This document shows positions 54,000-62,529 of a stretch of 64,000 bases of DNA, in pieces (position 1 is the first letter of the stretch; each line of letters starts with the position of its first letter). The notes beneath the pieces are model-generated. The model saw nothing but the letters and a program-made list of their open reading frames with translations, did no database searches and was not told the origin of the DNA. This DNA is from Aromatoleum bremense (GTDB lineage: Bacteria > Pseudomonadota > Gammaproteobacteria > Burkholderiales > Rhodocyclaceae): assembly GCF_017894365.1 (NCBI RefSeq), contig NZ_CP059467.1, forward strand, positions 3,286,001-3,350,000, in the 5' to 3' direction. The position numbers and the translations under genes are program-made.

Positions 54000-55617
54000 G
54001 CGTAAGACCGGCAAGCCGGGCCTGGCGTGGCCGGGGCTGGGGGGCTGGAACCTGTATTTCCTGGCCAAGTTCATCCTCGTGTGGCTCGGTTACTTGAATT
54101 TTCAGGCCGTACCCAACCTGGTATTCGCCGCGGCCTTGCTGTTACCGGTGTCGTCGGCGCTGCTGCTGCCGCGCAAGCTGCTGGCGCTGCCGGCGGGCGT
54201 GGCGCTCCTTTATCACGACACCTGGTTGCCGCCGTTCGCCCGCCTGCTGGCGCAGCCCGGAGTGCTCGATTTTTCTGCGGAATATCTGCTCGAACTGGCC
54301 GGACGCTTCATCGACTGGACGCTCATCGGCGTGCTGTTCGTGTTCGTGGTGGCGGCGCTATACCTTTCGCGCTGGCTGCGTCTGACCACGTTCACTCTGG
54401 TCGGGCTCGGGTGGCTGGCCAGCGGCGGCCTGGCAGACATGGCGGGGCAGCCTGCGGTTGCCGCCGTCGCCCGCGAGCAGCCGCGCCACGCGATACCGGC
54501 TTCGCCGGGCCGGGAAGCCGACAGCGCCACGCTGGACGAATATCTGCAACGGTTCTACGGCGACGAGGCAGGGCGGCGCACCGAATTCCAGCCGCCCCCC
54601 GCGGCGGCCGCGCCCTTCGACCTGTTGCTGGTGAACATCTGCTCGCTGGCCTGGGACGATCTCGAGGCTGTCGGCATGAAGGACAACGCCTTGTTCCGGC
54701 AGATGGATATCGTCTTCGATCACTTCAATTCGGCGACGTCCTACAGCGGGCCGGCGGCCATCCGCCTGTTGCGCGCCAGTTGCGGTCAATCCTCGCACAG
54801 CGGCCTTTACGATCACGCCGCGAACCAGTGTCTCCTGTTCGATAACCTGCGCCGGCTGGGTTTCGACAGCGCACTGGCGCTGAACCACGATGGCAAGTTC
54901 GACGATTTCCTCGGCGAGGTGCGCCGCCAAGGTGGCATGCCGGCGCCGGCGCTCGATGGCAGCAGTTTCCGCCGCGCGCTGGTGAATTTCGACGGTTCGC
55001 CGATCTGGCGCGACCGCGAGGTGCTGGAGCGCTGGTGGCAGCATCGCCAGGGGCAGGATTCCGGGCGCGTGGCTCTGCTGTACAACACCGTCACACTGCA
55101 CGACGGCAACCGTCTGGTGCGCGCCGACGGCGGCACTCAACGCGTCGATTACCGGGCGCTCGCGCAGCGGTTGCTCGAAGACCTGAACGCCTTCATCGAT
55201 CAACTCGAGCGCAGCGGCCGGCGCGTGGTCCTGGTCATCGTCCCCGAGCACGGCGCCGGGCTGCATGGCGACCGCATGCAGATTGCCGGCATGCGCGAGA
55301 TCCCCAGCCCGTCGATCACCCACGTGCCGGTGGGGATCAAGCTGATCGGCATGGGATCGGCCGCGCGCGACGAGCCGCTGCATGTCGGCGCGCCGAGCAG
55401 CTATTTGGCATTGTCGGAAATCATCGCGCGGCTGTCGATGATGGCGGCGGTGGACGACGGTGCCGGCATCGACCGGCACGCCTTGGTAGCGGACCTGCCG
55501 CAGACGGCCCCGGTGGCGGAAAACGCCGGCACCGTGGTGCTGGAATACGGCGGGATGTCTTACGTACGCATTCAGGAGCAAGGTGAATGGCTACCCTACC
55601 CGCATCGTTCGCAATGA
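53992..55617 (+). CDS. bcsG: BcsG, cellulose phosphoethanolamine transferase
   Basis: A 541-residue inner-membrane enzyme. The N-terminal part has four or five helices (to about 145), followed by a periplasmic alkaline-phosphatase-fold domain. Motifs are LLVNICSLAWDDLE (metal site), SATSYSGPAAIRLLRASCGQ (nucleophile serine region and a structural cysteine) and VVLVIVPEHGAGLHGD (metal-binding Glu-His). It transfers phosphoethanolamine from lipid to glucose C6 of cellulose. Length and motifs match E. coli BcsG. The stop overlaps the bcsR start. Confidence 0.93.
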   Translation: MNERKTGKPGLAWPGLGGWNLYFLAKFILVWLGYLNFQAVPNLVFAAALLLPVSSALLLPRKLLALPAGVALLYHDTWLPPFARLLAQPGVLDFSAEYLLELAGRFIDWTLIGVLFVFVVAALYLSRWLRLTTFTLVGLGWLASGGLADMAGQPAVAAVAREQPRHAIPASPGREADSATLDEYLQRFYGDEAGRRTEFQPPPAAAAPFDLLLVNICSLAWDDLEAVGMKDNALFRQMDIVFDHFNSATSYSGPAAIRLLRASCGQSSHSGLYDHAANQCLLFDNLRRLGFDSALALNHDGKFDDFLGEVRRQGGMPAPALDGSSFRRALVNFDGSPIWRDREVLERWWQHRQGQDSGRVALLYNTVTLHDGNRLVRADGGTQRVDYRALAQRLLEDLNAFIDQLERSGRRVVLVIVPEHGAGLHGDRMQIAGMREIPSPSITHVPVGIKLIGMGSAARDEPLHVGAPSSYLALSEIIARLSMMAAVDDGAGIDRHALVADLPQTAPVAENAGTVVLEYGGMSYVRIQEQGEWLPYPHRSQ

Positions 55618-55826
55618 GCACGACGGCACACGACCTGGACGATTCGTCCACGGCCGACGACATCGGCCGCCTGCGGGCGGCGCTGCAACTGCCGGAATTC
55701 GATTACGTCGGCCTTGGCATGCGGGCGGAAATGCTGCGCGCGCTGCGACGCTGGCCCCTGCTCGATGAACTGGATCGCAGCGACGCCCTGCCGACGACGC
55801 ACGACCGGCAGGAGGTGGCGGCGTGA
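55614..55826 (+). CDS. bcsR: BcsR, regulator of cellulose synthase
   Basis: A 70-residue protein. The core LRAALQLPEFDYVGLGMRAEMLRALRRWPLLDEL matches BcsR (E. coli YhjR: short helical proteins with SLPDIDY and RWPLL). BcsR forms a complex with BcsQ that steers BcsE and the synthase. The ATG at 55614, overlapping the bcsG stop as ATGA, is preferred to one 27 bases upstream inside bcsG. Confidence 0.85.
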   Translation: MSTTAHDLDDSSTADDIGRLRAALQLPEFDYVGLGMRAEMLRALRRWPLLDELDRSDALPTTHDRQEVAA

Positions 55827-56551
55827 CCTCCGTGTCGATGCGCGGACTGCGTGGCGGCGTCGGCAGCACTTCGCTGCTGGCCGCCGTTGGCCATGCGTTG
55901 CACAGCCTGGGCGAGCGGGTGCTGCTGGTCGATGTCTGCCCGGAGAACCTGTTGCGGCTGCATTTCAACCTGGGCTGGACGGAGAGGAGGGGGTGGGCGC
56001 GCGCCACTCTCGATGGATGGCCGTGGGAGGAACAGGCCTGGAGTCTGGGGTCGAACCTGTTCCTGCTTCCATACGGCGAGGTGAACGAGGCCGAGGAGAC
56101 CGCCATGGAGCGACGGCTGGGTGCCGAGCCCGCGCTGTGGCGGCGCCGCCGGGCCAGCCTAGCGGAGCATTTCGACTGGCTGCTGTTCGATCTGCCGCGC
56201 GGCCATCCGGCTCATGCCGCCAGCGTCGGTCCGTGCGATCTGCCGATCCGGGTGGTGGAGGCCGATGCCGCCTGCCATGCGCTGCTGCAGCGTCGGCCAG
56301 AGCGGTCCTGCGACCTCATGCTCGTCAATCGCTACGATCCGCTCTGCCAGTTGCAGCGCGATGTGCTGCTGCTCTGGAAGCAGCGTCATGGCGGCCGGCT
56401 GCTGCCGGTAAACGTCCATGCCGATGCGGCAATGCGCGAGGCGCTGGCCTGCAAGGCCCCGGTCGGTCACTACGCCCCAGCCAGCCTGGTGGCGAAAGAC
56501 GCCCTCAGCGTGGCCATCTGGTGCCTGGCGCAGCGGGCGAGGGCAGCGTGA
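55823..56551 (+). CDS. bcsQ: BcsQ, ParA/MinD-like ATPase of cellulose synthesis
   Basis: A 242-residue P-loop protein. The Walker A region is RGGVGSTS (residues 10-17), matching the lysine-poor form seen in E. coli BcsQ (RGGVGTTT). Other motifs are VLLVDVCPENLLRLHFNLGW and LLFDLPRG. BcsQ is needed for assembly and polar positioning of the synthase. The start is GTG at 55823, overlapping the bcsR stop as GTGA, with CAGGAGG upstream. The stop overlaps the bcsA GTG. Confidence 0.9.
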   Translation: MTSVSMRGLRGGVGSTSLLAAVGHALHSLGERVLLVDVCPENLLRLHFNLGWTERRGWARATLDGWPWEEQAWSLGSNLFLLPYGEVNEAEETAMERRLGAEPALWRRRRASLAEHFDWLLFDLPRGHPAHAASVGPCDLPIRVVEADAACHALLQRRPERSCDLMLVNRYDPLCQLQRDVLLLWKQRHGGRLLPVNVHADAAMREALACKAPVGHYAPASLVAKDALSVAIWCLAQRARAA

Positions 56552-59151
56552 CGCTCGCGTGCTGCTTTCCTTATCGTCGGCTGCGCCATCGGCATGGCTG
56601 TTCGGCCGTGGCCGCGCTGCTGCTGAGCATGATCAACCTGCTGGCCTGGCTCGTGCTGCGTCTGGAGTCGCATGCCTGGCGTGCGTTGCTCGATGAGCGA
56701 CAGCGCTGGTATCCGCAACTGGCGGACAAGCGGCCGAGCCCGGGCGACCCGTTGCGTTACGCCGTGCAGACGTTATGGCTGCTGATGATCCGCCCGGCCG
56801 CTCCGGTGCATTCGCCGCACCGGCGCTGGCTGGCTGCATGGTCGAGTGTGGGGCGGGCCTGCGGGCGCCTGTTCGCTGACGTCGGGCAGATACCGCCGCG
56901 CGTGCGGCGCAGTACCAGGTTGCGCCGCGGTGCGGACTGGCTGGAGCGAATCGGCCCGCGCCGCCGGCTACTGCTGTACGGCGTTATCGGCATCCTCGCC
57001 GCCGGCCTGGCGCTGCTGTGCATCACCGAACCTTTCGATTACCTGGCCCAGTCGGTGTTCGTCCTCCTGCTGTGGACCTTGGCCATGGTGGTCAGGCGCA
57101 TGCCGGGGCGCTTTCCCACGCTGCTGCTGCTCGTGCTGTCGGTGATCGTGTCCTGCCGCTACCTGTGGTGGCGCTATACCGCGACCCTGAACTGGAACGA
57201 CGCCCTCGATCTGGCCTGCGGGCTGATCCTGCTGGCGGCGGAAAGCTACTCCTGGCTGATCCTGATGCTTGGCTACATCCAGACCTGCTGGCCGCTGGGG
57301 CGCCGTCCCGCGCAGTTGCCGCCCGACACCCGGCAGTGGCCGAGCGTGGACCTGTTCATCCCGACCTACAACGAGGATCTCGACGTGGTACGCACTACTG
57401 TCTATGCGGCGCTGGGGATCGACTGGCCGCAGGAGAAGCTGCGCATCCACATTCTCGACGACGGCCGGCGCGACAGTTTTCGCCGCTTCGCCGCCGAGGT
57501 CGGCGTCGGATATCTCGCCCGTCCGGACAACCGCCACGCCAAGGCGGGCAACCTCAACCACGCGCTGAGCCATACCGACGGCGAACTGGTGGCGGTGTTC
57601 GACTGCGACCACGTGCCGGTGCATTCCTTTCTCCAGGTTACCGTGGGCTGGTTCCTGCGCGACCCGAAGCTGGCGCTCGTGCAGACGCCACACCATTTCT
57701 TCTCGCCGGACCCGTTCGAACGCAATCTCGGCATCTTCCGCCGCCAGCCCAACGAGGGCGACCTGTTCTATGGCCTGGTCCAGGATGGCAACGACATGTG
57801 GAACGCGGCGTTCTTCTGCGGTTCCTGCGCGGTGCTGCGCCGTTCCGCGCTGGAATCGGTCGACGGCTTCGCCGTCGAGACGGTGACCGAGGATGCGCAT
57901 ACCGCGCTGCGCCTGCACCGCAACGGCTGGAACTCGGCCTACCTGCGCGTCTCGCAGGCCGCCGGTCTGGCCACCGCAAGCCTGCCTGCCCACGTCGGCC
58001 AGCGCATCCGCTGGGCGCGCGGCATGGCGCAGATCTTCCGTATCGACAACCCCCTGCTGGGCAAGGGACTGAACCTGTTGCAGCGCCTTTGCTACGCCAA
58101 CGCCATGCTGCACTTTCTGTACGGCCTGCCGCGGCTGGTGTTTCTCACCGCGCCACTGGCGTTCCTGCTGTTGCATGCCTACATCATCTATGCGCCGGCG
58201 CTGATGATCCTGCTCTACGTCCTGCCGCACATGATCCATGCCAGCCTGGCCACCTCGCGCATGCAGGGCGCTTACCGGAAAACCTTCTGGGGCGAGGTGT
58301 ACGAGACGGTGCTGGCCTGGTACATCGCCTGGCCGACGACGGTCGCCTTGTTCAACCCGAAGAAGGGCAGCTTCAATGTCACAGCCAAGGGCGACCTGAT
58401 CCAGGAAGACCAGTTCAACTGGAAAATCGCCCTGCCGTGTCTTGTCCTGGCGGCGCTGAATTTTCTCGGCCTCGGCTTTGCCGTCTGGCGCCTGTCGTAC
58501 GGTTCGACCGAGGAGATCGCCACCGTGATCGTCAGTTCGCTGTGGGTGGGCTACAACCTGCTGATCATCGGTGCCGCCATGTCGGTGGCCGCCGAGGCGC
58601 GCCAGGTGCGCCAGAGCCATCGAGTGCAGACGCCACTGACGGTGGCGCTGCGCCTGCCCGATGGCCATCTTTTCCCTGGCGTCCTGGCCGACTACTCCGT
58701 CGCTGGCGTCGCTGTCAGGCTGCAGGTGCCGCTGCCGCTGCCGCTGCCGCTGCCGCTGTCGTCCGGCATCGAAGTGAACCTGCTGCTGCGCCGCGGCGAG
58801 CGCGAATTCGCCTTTCCGGGCATCGTCCGCCGTTACGACGGCGATCTGCTCGGGATCGGCTTCGAAACGCTCTCGTCCCAGCAAAAGATCGATTTCGTCC
58901 AGTGCACCTTTGCCCGTGCCGACGCCTGGCTGGACTGGCACCACGAATTCGGCGGCGATCGGCCCCTGCGCAGCTTCGCCGACATCCTGAAGCTGGGCTG
59001 CGAAGGCTATCGCCGGCTGTACCTGCACCTGCCGCGCCCGTTGCGCGCACCGCTGCGCCACTTTGGGCGTCTGGGGCGCTGGTTGGGCAGCTACTTGCCG
59101 CGCAATCCCTTGCCCCTGCTTTCCTCTCCTTTGCCGACCGCCGGACCATGA
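56548..59151 (+). CDS. bcsA: Cellulose synthase catalytic subunit (GT2 + PilZ)
   Basis: An 867-residue inner-membrane synthase that polymerises UDP-glucose and extrudes the chain. After N-terminal helices, the GT2 domain shows FIPTYNEDLD (near 270), FDCDHVP (D352, D354), TED (447-449) and QRIRW (485-489). More helices follow, then the PilZ domain with RQVRQSHR (685-692) and DYSVAG (715-720), which bind c-di-GMP. Residues just after the PilZ motif form PLPLPLPLPL, encoded by five CCGCTG repeats. The start is GTG at 56548, overlapping bcsQ. Length matches the long enterobacterial-type BcsA. Confidence 0.96.
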   Translation: MTLACCFPYRRLRHRHGCSAVAALLLSMINLLAWLVLRLESHAWRALLDERQRWYPQLADKRPSPGDPLRYAVQTLWLLMIRPAAPVHSPHRRWLAAWSSVGRACGRLFADVGQIPPRVRRSTRLRRGADWLERIGPRRRLLLYGVIGILAAGLALLCITEPFDYLAQSVFVLLLWTLAMVVRRMPGRFPTLLLLVLSVIVSCRYLWWRYTATLNWNDALDLACGLILLAAESYSWLILMLGYIQTCWPLGRRPAQLPPDTRQWPSVDLFIPTYNEDLDVVRTTVYAALGIDWPQEKLRIHILDDGRRDSFRRFAAEVGVGYLARPDNRHAKAGNLNHALSHTDGELVAVFDCDHVPVHSFLQVTVGWFLRDPKLALVQTPHHFFSPDPFERNLGIFRRQPNEGDLFYGLVQDGNDMWNAAFFCGSCAVLRRSALESVDGFAVETVTEDAHTALRLHRNGWNSAYLRVSQAAGLATASLPAHVGQRIRWARGMAQIFRIDNPLLGKGLNLLQRLCYANAMLHFLYGLPRLVFLTAPLAFLLLHAYIIYAPALMILLYVLPHMIHASLATSRMQGAYRKTFWGEVYETVLAWYIAWPTTVALFNPKKGSFNVTAKGDLIQEDQFNWKIALPCLVLAALNFLGLGFAVWRLSYGSTEEIATVIVSSLWVGYNLLIIGAAMSVAAEARQVRQSHRVQTPLTVALRLPDGHLFPGVLADYSVAGVAVRLQVPLPLPLPLPLSSGIEVNLLLRRGEREFAFPGIVRRYDGDLLGIGFETLSSQQKIDFVQCTFARADAWLDWHHEFGGDRPLRSFADILKLGCEGYRRLYLHLPRPLRAPLRHFGRLGRWLGSYLPRNPLPLLSSPLPTAGP
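58729..58758 (+). repeat. Five perfect CCGCTG repeats inside bcsA
   Basis: Thirty bases of exact hexanucleotide repeat encoding (Pro-Leu)x5, inside the PilZ domain. Changes in copy number would stay in frame and lengthen or shorten a surface loop or strand. Confidence 0.9.
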
Positions 59152-61409
59152 ACCGCCATTTCCGCAAATTCCTGTTTGGCGGCCTCGCGCTGCTGCTCGC
59201 CGCCGGCGCCTTGGCCGCGACTGCGTCCCCTGCAACGGCCGCAACCAGGTCCGTGACGCCACCCCAGCCTCCGGCCTGGCAGACGACGCGTACCTTCGCC
59301 CGCCTCGGCCGTCCGGATGACACCCTGCTGCTGGGCATCCGCAACAGCGACCAGATCGAGTTCGGCCTGCGCCGCGACCGCATCGCCAACGAAGCCGGCC
59401 TGCGGCTCCAGTACACTCCCTCGCCGGCGCTGCTGCCGACGCTGTCGCACCTGCGCATCTACCTCAACGATGCGCTGATGAGTGTGCTGCCGATCGAGAA
59501 AGAACACCTCGGCCGGCCAGTGCATCAGCAGGTCGCACTCGATCCGCGGCTGCTCGCCGACTTCAACCGTGTCCGTATCGAGTTCATCGGCCATTACACC
59601 GACATCTGCGAAGACCCTGCCCACAGCGCCTTGTGGCTCAGCGTCAGCCGCGACAGCAGTGTTGTCGTGCGCGAGCAGGCGCTGGTGCTGCACAACGACC
59701 TGGCGTATTTCCCGGCGCCCTTTTTCGACGCCCGCGAGACCGCGCGCCTGGTGGTACCGATCGTTTTCGCCGCTGCGCCCGGTCTCGGCGAGCAACGCGC
59801 GGCGGCGATCCTGGCCTCCTACTTCGGCAGCGAGGCGGGATGGCGCGGGGCGAGCTTTCCCGTCCTGTTCGATCGCCTGCCCGAGGCAGAGGCAGGGAAG
59901 GCGCCGCAATCCGCGATTGTCTTCGCCAGCAACGACCGCCGCCCGGCGTTTCTCGCCGATACGGAAAAATATCCGCCGGTCGATGCTCCGGTGGTGGAGC
60001 TGATCGATCATCCGCACGACCCCTACGCCAAGATCCTGCTGGTGCTGGGCCGCGACGCCGACGATCTGGCCTCCGCGGCCACTGCCCTCGTGCTGGGCGG
60101 AGAGCTGTTCCGCGGCGCGCGGGTGACGGTGAACCGGGTGCAGCGGCTCGAACCGCGCAAGCCTTACGATGCGCCGAACTGGATGCGCACCGACCGGCCG
60201 GTGCGTTTCGGCGAACTGATCGACTACCCCGGGCAGTTGCAGGTCAGCGGGCTGCAGCCGCGGCCGGTGGTGGTGGACGTCAACCTGCCGCCGGACCTGT
60301 TCGTCTGGCGCAACCAGGGGGTGCCGCTGCGCACGGTGTACCGCTACACGGCGCCGAACCTGAGCGACGAGTCGCGCCTGAACGTCAGCATCAACGACCA
60401 GTTCATCAGCAGCCTGCCGCTGCAGAGCAGCGAACAGGGCCGCGTCCGCCTGGAAGAACTGCGCCTCAACGTCCTTTCCGGCGATGCCGGCGCCTTCAGC
60501 GACAAGCTGCTGGTGCCGGCGCTCAAACTGGGCGATCACAACCGGATCCGTTTCGATTTCAACTTCGCCAGCGTGCTCGCCAGCGCGCAGCGCGACCGCT
60601 GCCAGACGATGCTGCCAGTGGATATGCGGGCCATCATCGACGAGGAGTCGTCGATCGACCTGTCCGGCTATCACCATTACATCGGCATGCCTGACCTGGG
60701 CGTCTTCGTGCGCAGCGGCTTCCCCTTCAGCCGCATGGCCGATCTTTCGGAAACGCTGGCGGTGGTGCCCGCCGGGGCCGGGGCGACGCAGGTCGGCGTC
60801 CTTCTTGACGTGGTGGCGGGGATTGCCGCGCGTACCGGCTACCCGGCGCTCGGGCTGCGCCTGAGCGACGACTGGCGCACCGCCGCGGCGACCGATGCCG
60901 ATCTGCTGCTGCTCGGCCGCCTGCCTGACGAACTGCGCGACGATCCCGACCTCGAGTTGCTGCTCGAACGTTCGCGCGACTGGTCGCTGCGGCCCGGCGC
61001 CACCCACACCGTGGCAGCGGAGAGCCGGGTCGACATCTCCGCGGGGGCGCCGATCGCCGCCATCGTCGGCATGCAGTCGCCGTCCCACGCGCAGCGCAGC
61101 GTCGTCGCCCTGCTCGCATCGGAGGCGGGCGATTACGAACTGCTGCGGGCCGCCCTGGCCGATCCGCAGCGGCTCAACGCGGTTGCCGGCTCGGTGTCGC
61201 TGATCCGCAGCAGTGGCGTCGTCAGCCAGGCTGCCGGCGAGCGCTACTTCGTCGGCAGCCTGCCCTGGTGGCTGCTGACCTGGTTCCACCTGTCCGCGTA
61301 TCCGGTGCTGCTTGCCGTGCTCGCCACAATCAGTGTCGCGCTGGCCGCCTTCCTGCTGTGGCGCGTGCTGCGCTGGGCGGCGCGCCAGCGCCTGGCCGGG
61401 GACGCCTGA
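59148..61409 (+). CDS. bcsB: BcsB, periplasmic cellulose synthase subunit
   Basis: A 753-residue protein with a signal peptide (residues 1-32), a large periplasmic part and one C-terminal membrane helix (WLLTWFHLSAYPVLLAVLATISVALAAFLLW, about 705-740). It contains the repeated carbohydrate-binding and flavodoxin-like domains of BcsB, seen in LRIYLNDALMSVLP and LNVSINDQFISSLPL. It guides the nascent chain and is essential for BcsA activity. The start ATG overlaps the bcsA stop. Confidence 0.93.
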   Translation: MNRHFRKFLFGGLALLLAAGALAATASPATAATRSVTPPQPPAWQTTRTFARLGRPDDTLLLGIRNSDQIEFGLRRDRIANEAGLRLQYTPSPALLPTLSHLRIYLNDALMSVLPIEKEHLGRPVHQQVALDPRLLADFNRVRIEFIGHYTDICEDPAHSALWLSVSRDSSVVVREQALVLHNDLAYFPAPFFDARETARLVVPIVFAAAPGLGEQRAAAILASYFGSEAGWRGASFPVLFDRLPEAEAGKAPQSAIVFASNDRRPAFLADTEKYPPVDAPVVELIDHPHDPYAKILLVLGRDADDLASAATALVLGGELFRGARVTVNRVQRLEPRKPYDAPNWMRTDRPVRFGELIDYPGQLQVSGLQPRPVVVDVNLPPDLFVWRNQGVPLRTVYRYTAPNLSDESRLNVSINDQFISSLPLQSSEQGRVRLEELRLNVLSGDAGAFSDKLLVPALKLGDHNRIRFDFNFASVLASAQRDRCQTMLPVDMRAIIDEESSIDLSGYHHYIGMPDLGVFVRSGFPFSRMADLSETLAVVPAGAGATQVGVLLDVVAGIAARTGYPALGLRLSDDWRTAAATDADLLLLGRLPDELRDDPDLELLLERSRDWSLRPGATHTVAAESRVDISAGAPIAAIVGMQSPSHAQRSVVALLASEAGDYELLRAALADPQRLNAVAGSVSLIRSSGVVSQAAGERYFVGSLPWWLLTWFHLSAYPVLLAVLATISVALAAFLLWRVLRWAARQRLAGDA

Positions 61410-61413
61410 GCGC

Positions 61414-62529
61414 ATGCGCAGCTTTGCGGTGTGTCTCTTCGCCCTGTTGCTGGGCGCGCCGGGGCGCGTCACCGCAGCGGCGGATTGCCCGTGGCCGGCG
61501 TGGGAATCGTTCAAGCAGGCGATGGTGAGTGCGGACGGACGTGTCATCGACCGCTCCTCGCCACGCCTGATCACCACCTCGGAAGGGCAGAGCTACGGCC
61601 TGTTCTTTGCCTTGCTTGCCGACGATCGCGACAGCTTCGCCCGCCTGCTGCAGTGGACGGGAAACAATCTCGCTGCCGGTAAGCTCGGCCATCGCCTGCC
61701 GGCCTGGCAGTGGGGACGCGCCGACGATGGCGACTGGCGCGTGCTCGACGACAACAATGCCAGCGACGCCGACCTGTGGCTCGCCTACAGCCTGCTGGAG
61801 GCCGGTCGCCTGTGGCGGCGGGCGGACTACGCCGCGCTGGGGCAGCAGTTGCTCTGGCGCAGCGCAGCTCAGACCGTGCGCAAGCTGCCGGGGCTGGGGC
61901 TGATGCTGCTGCCTGGCGACTACGGCTTCGACGGCACCGAAGGCTGGCGTCTCAATCCCGGCTACCTGCCGCTGCAGCAACTGGCGCGTTTCGCCCTCGT
62001 GGATACGGTCTGGGGCGAACTCGCCGCCAACACCCGCCGCCTGCTGCTGGCGGGGGCGCCGAAAGGCTTCGCCCCCGACTGGCTGCAGTGGAAAACGGGG
62101 CAGGGCTGGGCGGCCGATCCGGAGCATGGCGCCGCGGGAAGCTACGATGCCATCCGCGTCTACCTGTGGCTCGGCATGCTCGCCGACGATGCGCCGGAAC
62201 GGGAGCGGTTGCAGGGGCATTTCGCGCCGATGGCGCAACTGATTGCGCGCCTCGGCCAGCCGCCGGAACATATCGATGCGCGCAGCGGCGACCATCGGGG
62301 AGTCGGCCCGGCAGGTTTCTCTGCCGCACTGCTGCCCCTGCTCGCGGCGACCGGAGAGGGGGGGGCGCTGCAGGCGCAGCGTGGCCGCCTGCAGCGCACT
62401 CCGCCGGCCCCGGATGCGTACTACGCCCAGGTCCTGTACCTGTTTGGCTGGGGCTGGGATGAAGGACGCTACCGCTTCGACAAGGACGGCCGGCTGCTGC
62501 CGGCCTGGATCGACAGATGCAAAGATTGA
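61414..62529 (+). CDS. bcsZ: BcsZ, periplasmic endoglucanase (GH8)
   Basis: A 371-residue glycosyl hydrolase family 8 enzyme with a signal peptide (1-21). The general acid glutamate is in TTSEGQSYGLFFAL and the catalytic aspartate in DDNNASDADLWLAYSLLEAG; RLNPGYLP is also conserved. It cuts misplaced cellulose in the periplasm and influences the amount exported. It starts four bases after bcsB and its end overlaps the bcsC start. Confidence 0.94.
   Translation: MRSFAVCLFALLLGAPGRVTAAADCPWPAWESFKQAMVSADGRVIDRSSPRLITTSEGQSYGLFFALLADDRDSFARLLQWTGNNLAAGKLGHRLPAWQWGRADDGDWRVLDDNNASDADLWLAYSLLEAGRLWRRADYAALGQQLLWRSAAQTVRKLPGLGLMLLPGDYGFDGTEGWRLNPGYLPLQQLARFALVDTVWGELAANTRRLLLAGAPKGFAPDWLQWKTGQGWAADPEHGAAGSYDAIRVYLWLGMLADDAPERERLQGHFAPMAQLIARLGQPPEHIDARSGDHRGVGPAGFSAALLPLLAATGEGGALQAQRGRLQRTPPAPDAYYAQVLYLFGWGWDEGRYRFDKDGRLLPAWIDRCKD

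Noticed and set aside
55823..56551. BcsQ lacks both signature lysines of the deviant Walker A motif (RGGVGSTS), suggesting a dead ATPase.
   Set aside because: E. coli BcsQ has RGGVGTTT at the same place, so the lysine-poor form is normal for this family and not a defect of this copy.
57018..59147. A 700-codon extension upstream of bcsB on the same strand.
   Set aside because: It lies antiphase within bcsA, is arginine- and alanine-rich and has no features. BcsB starts with a signal peptide at 59148.
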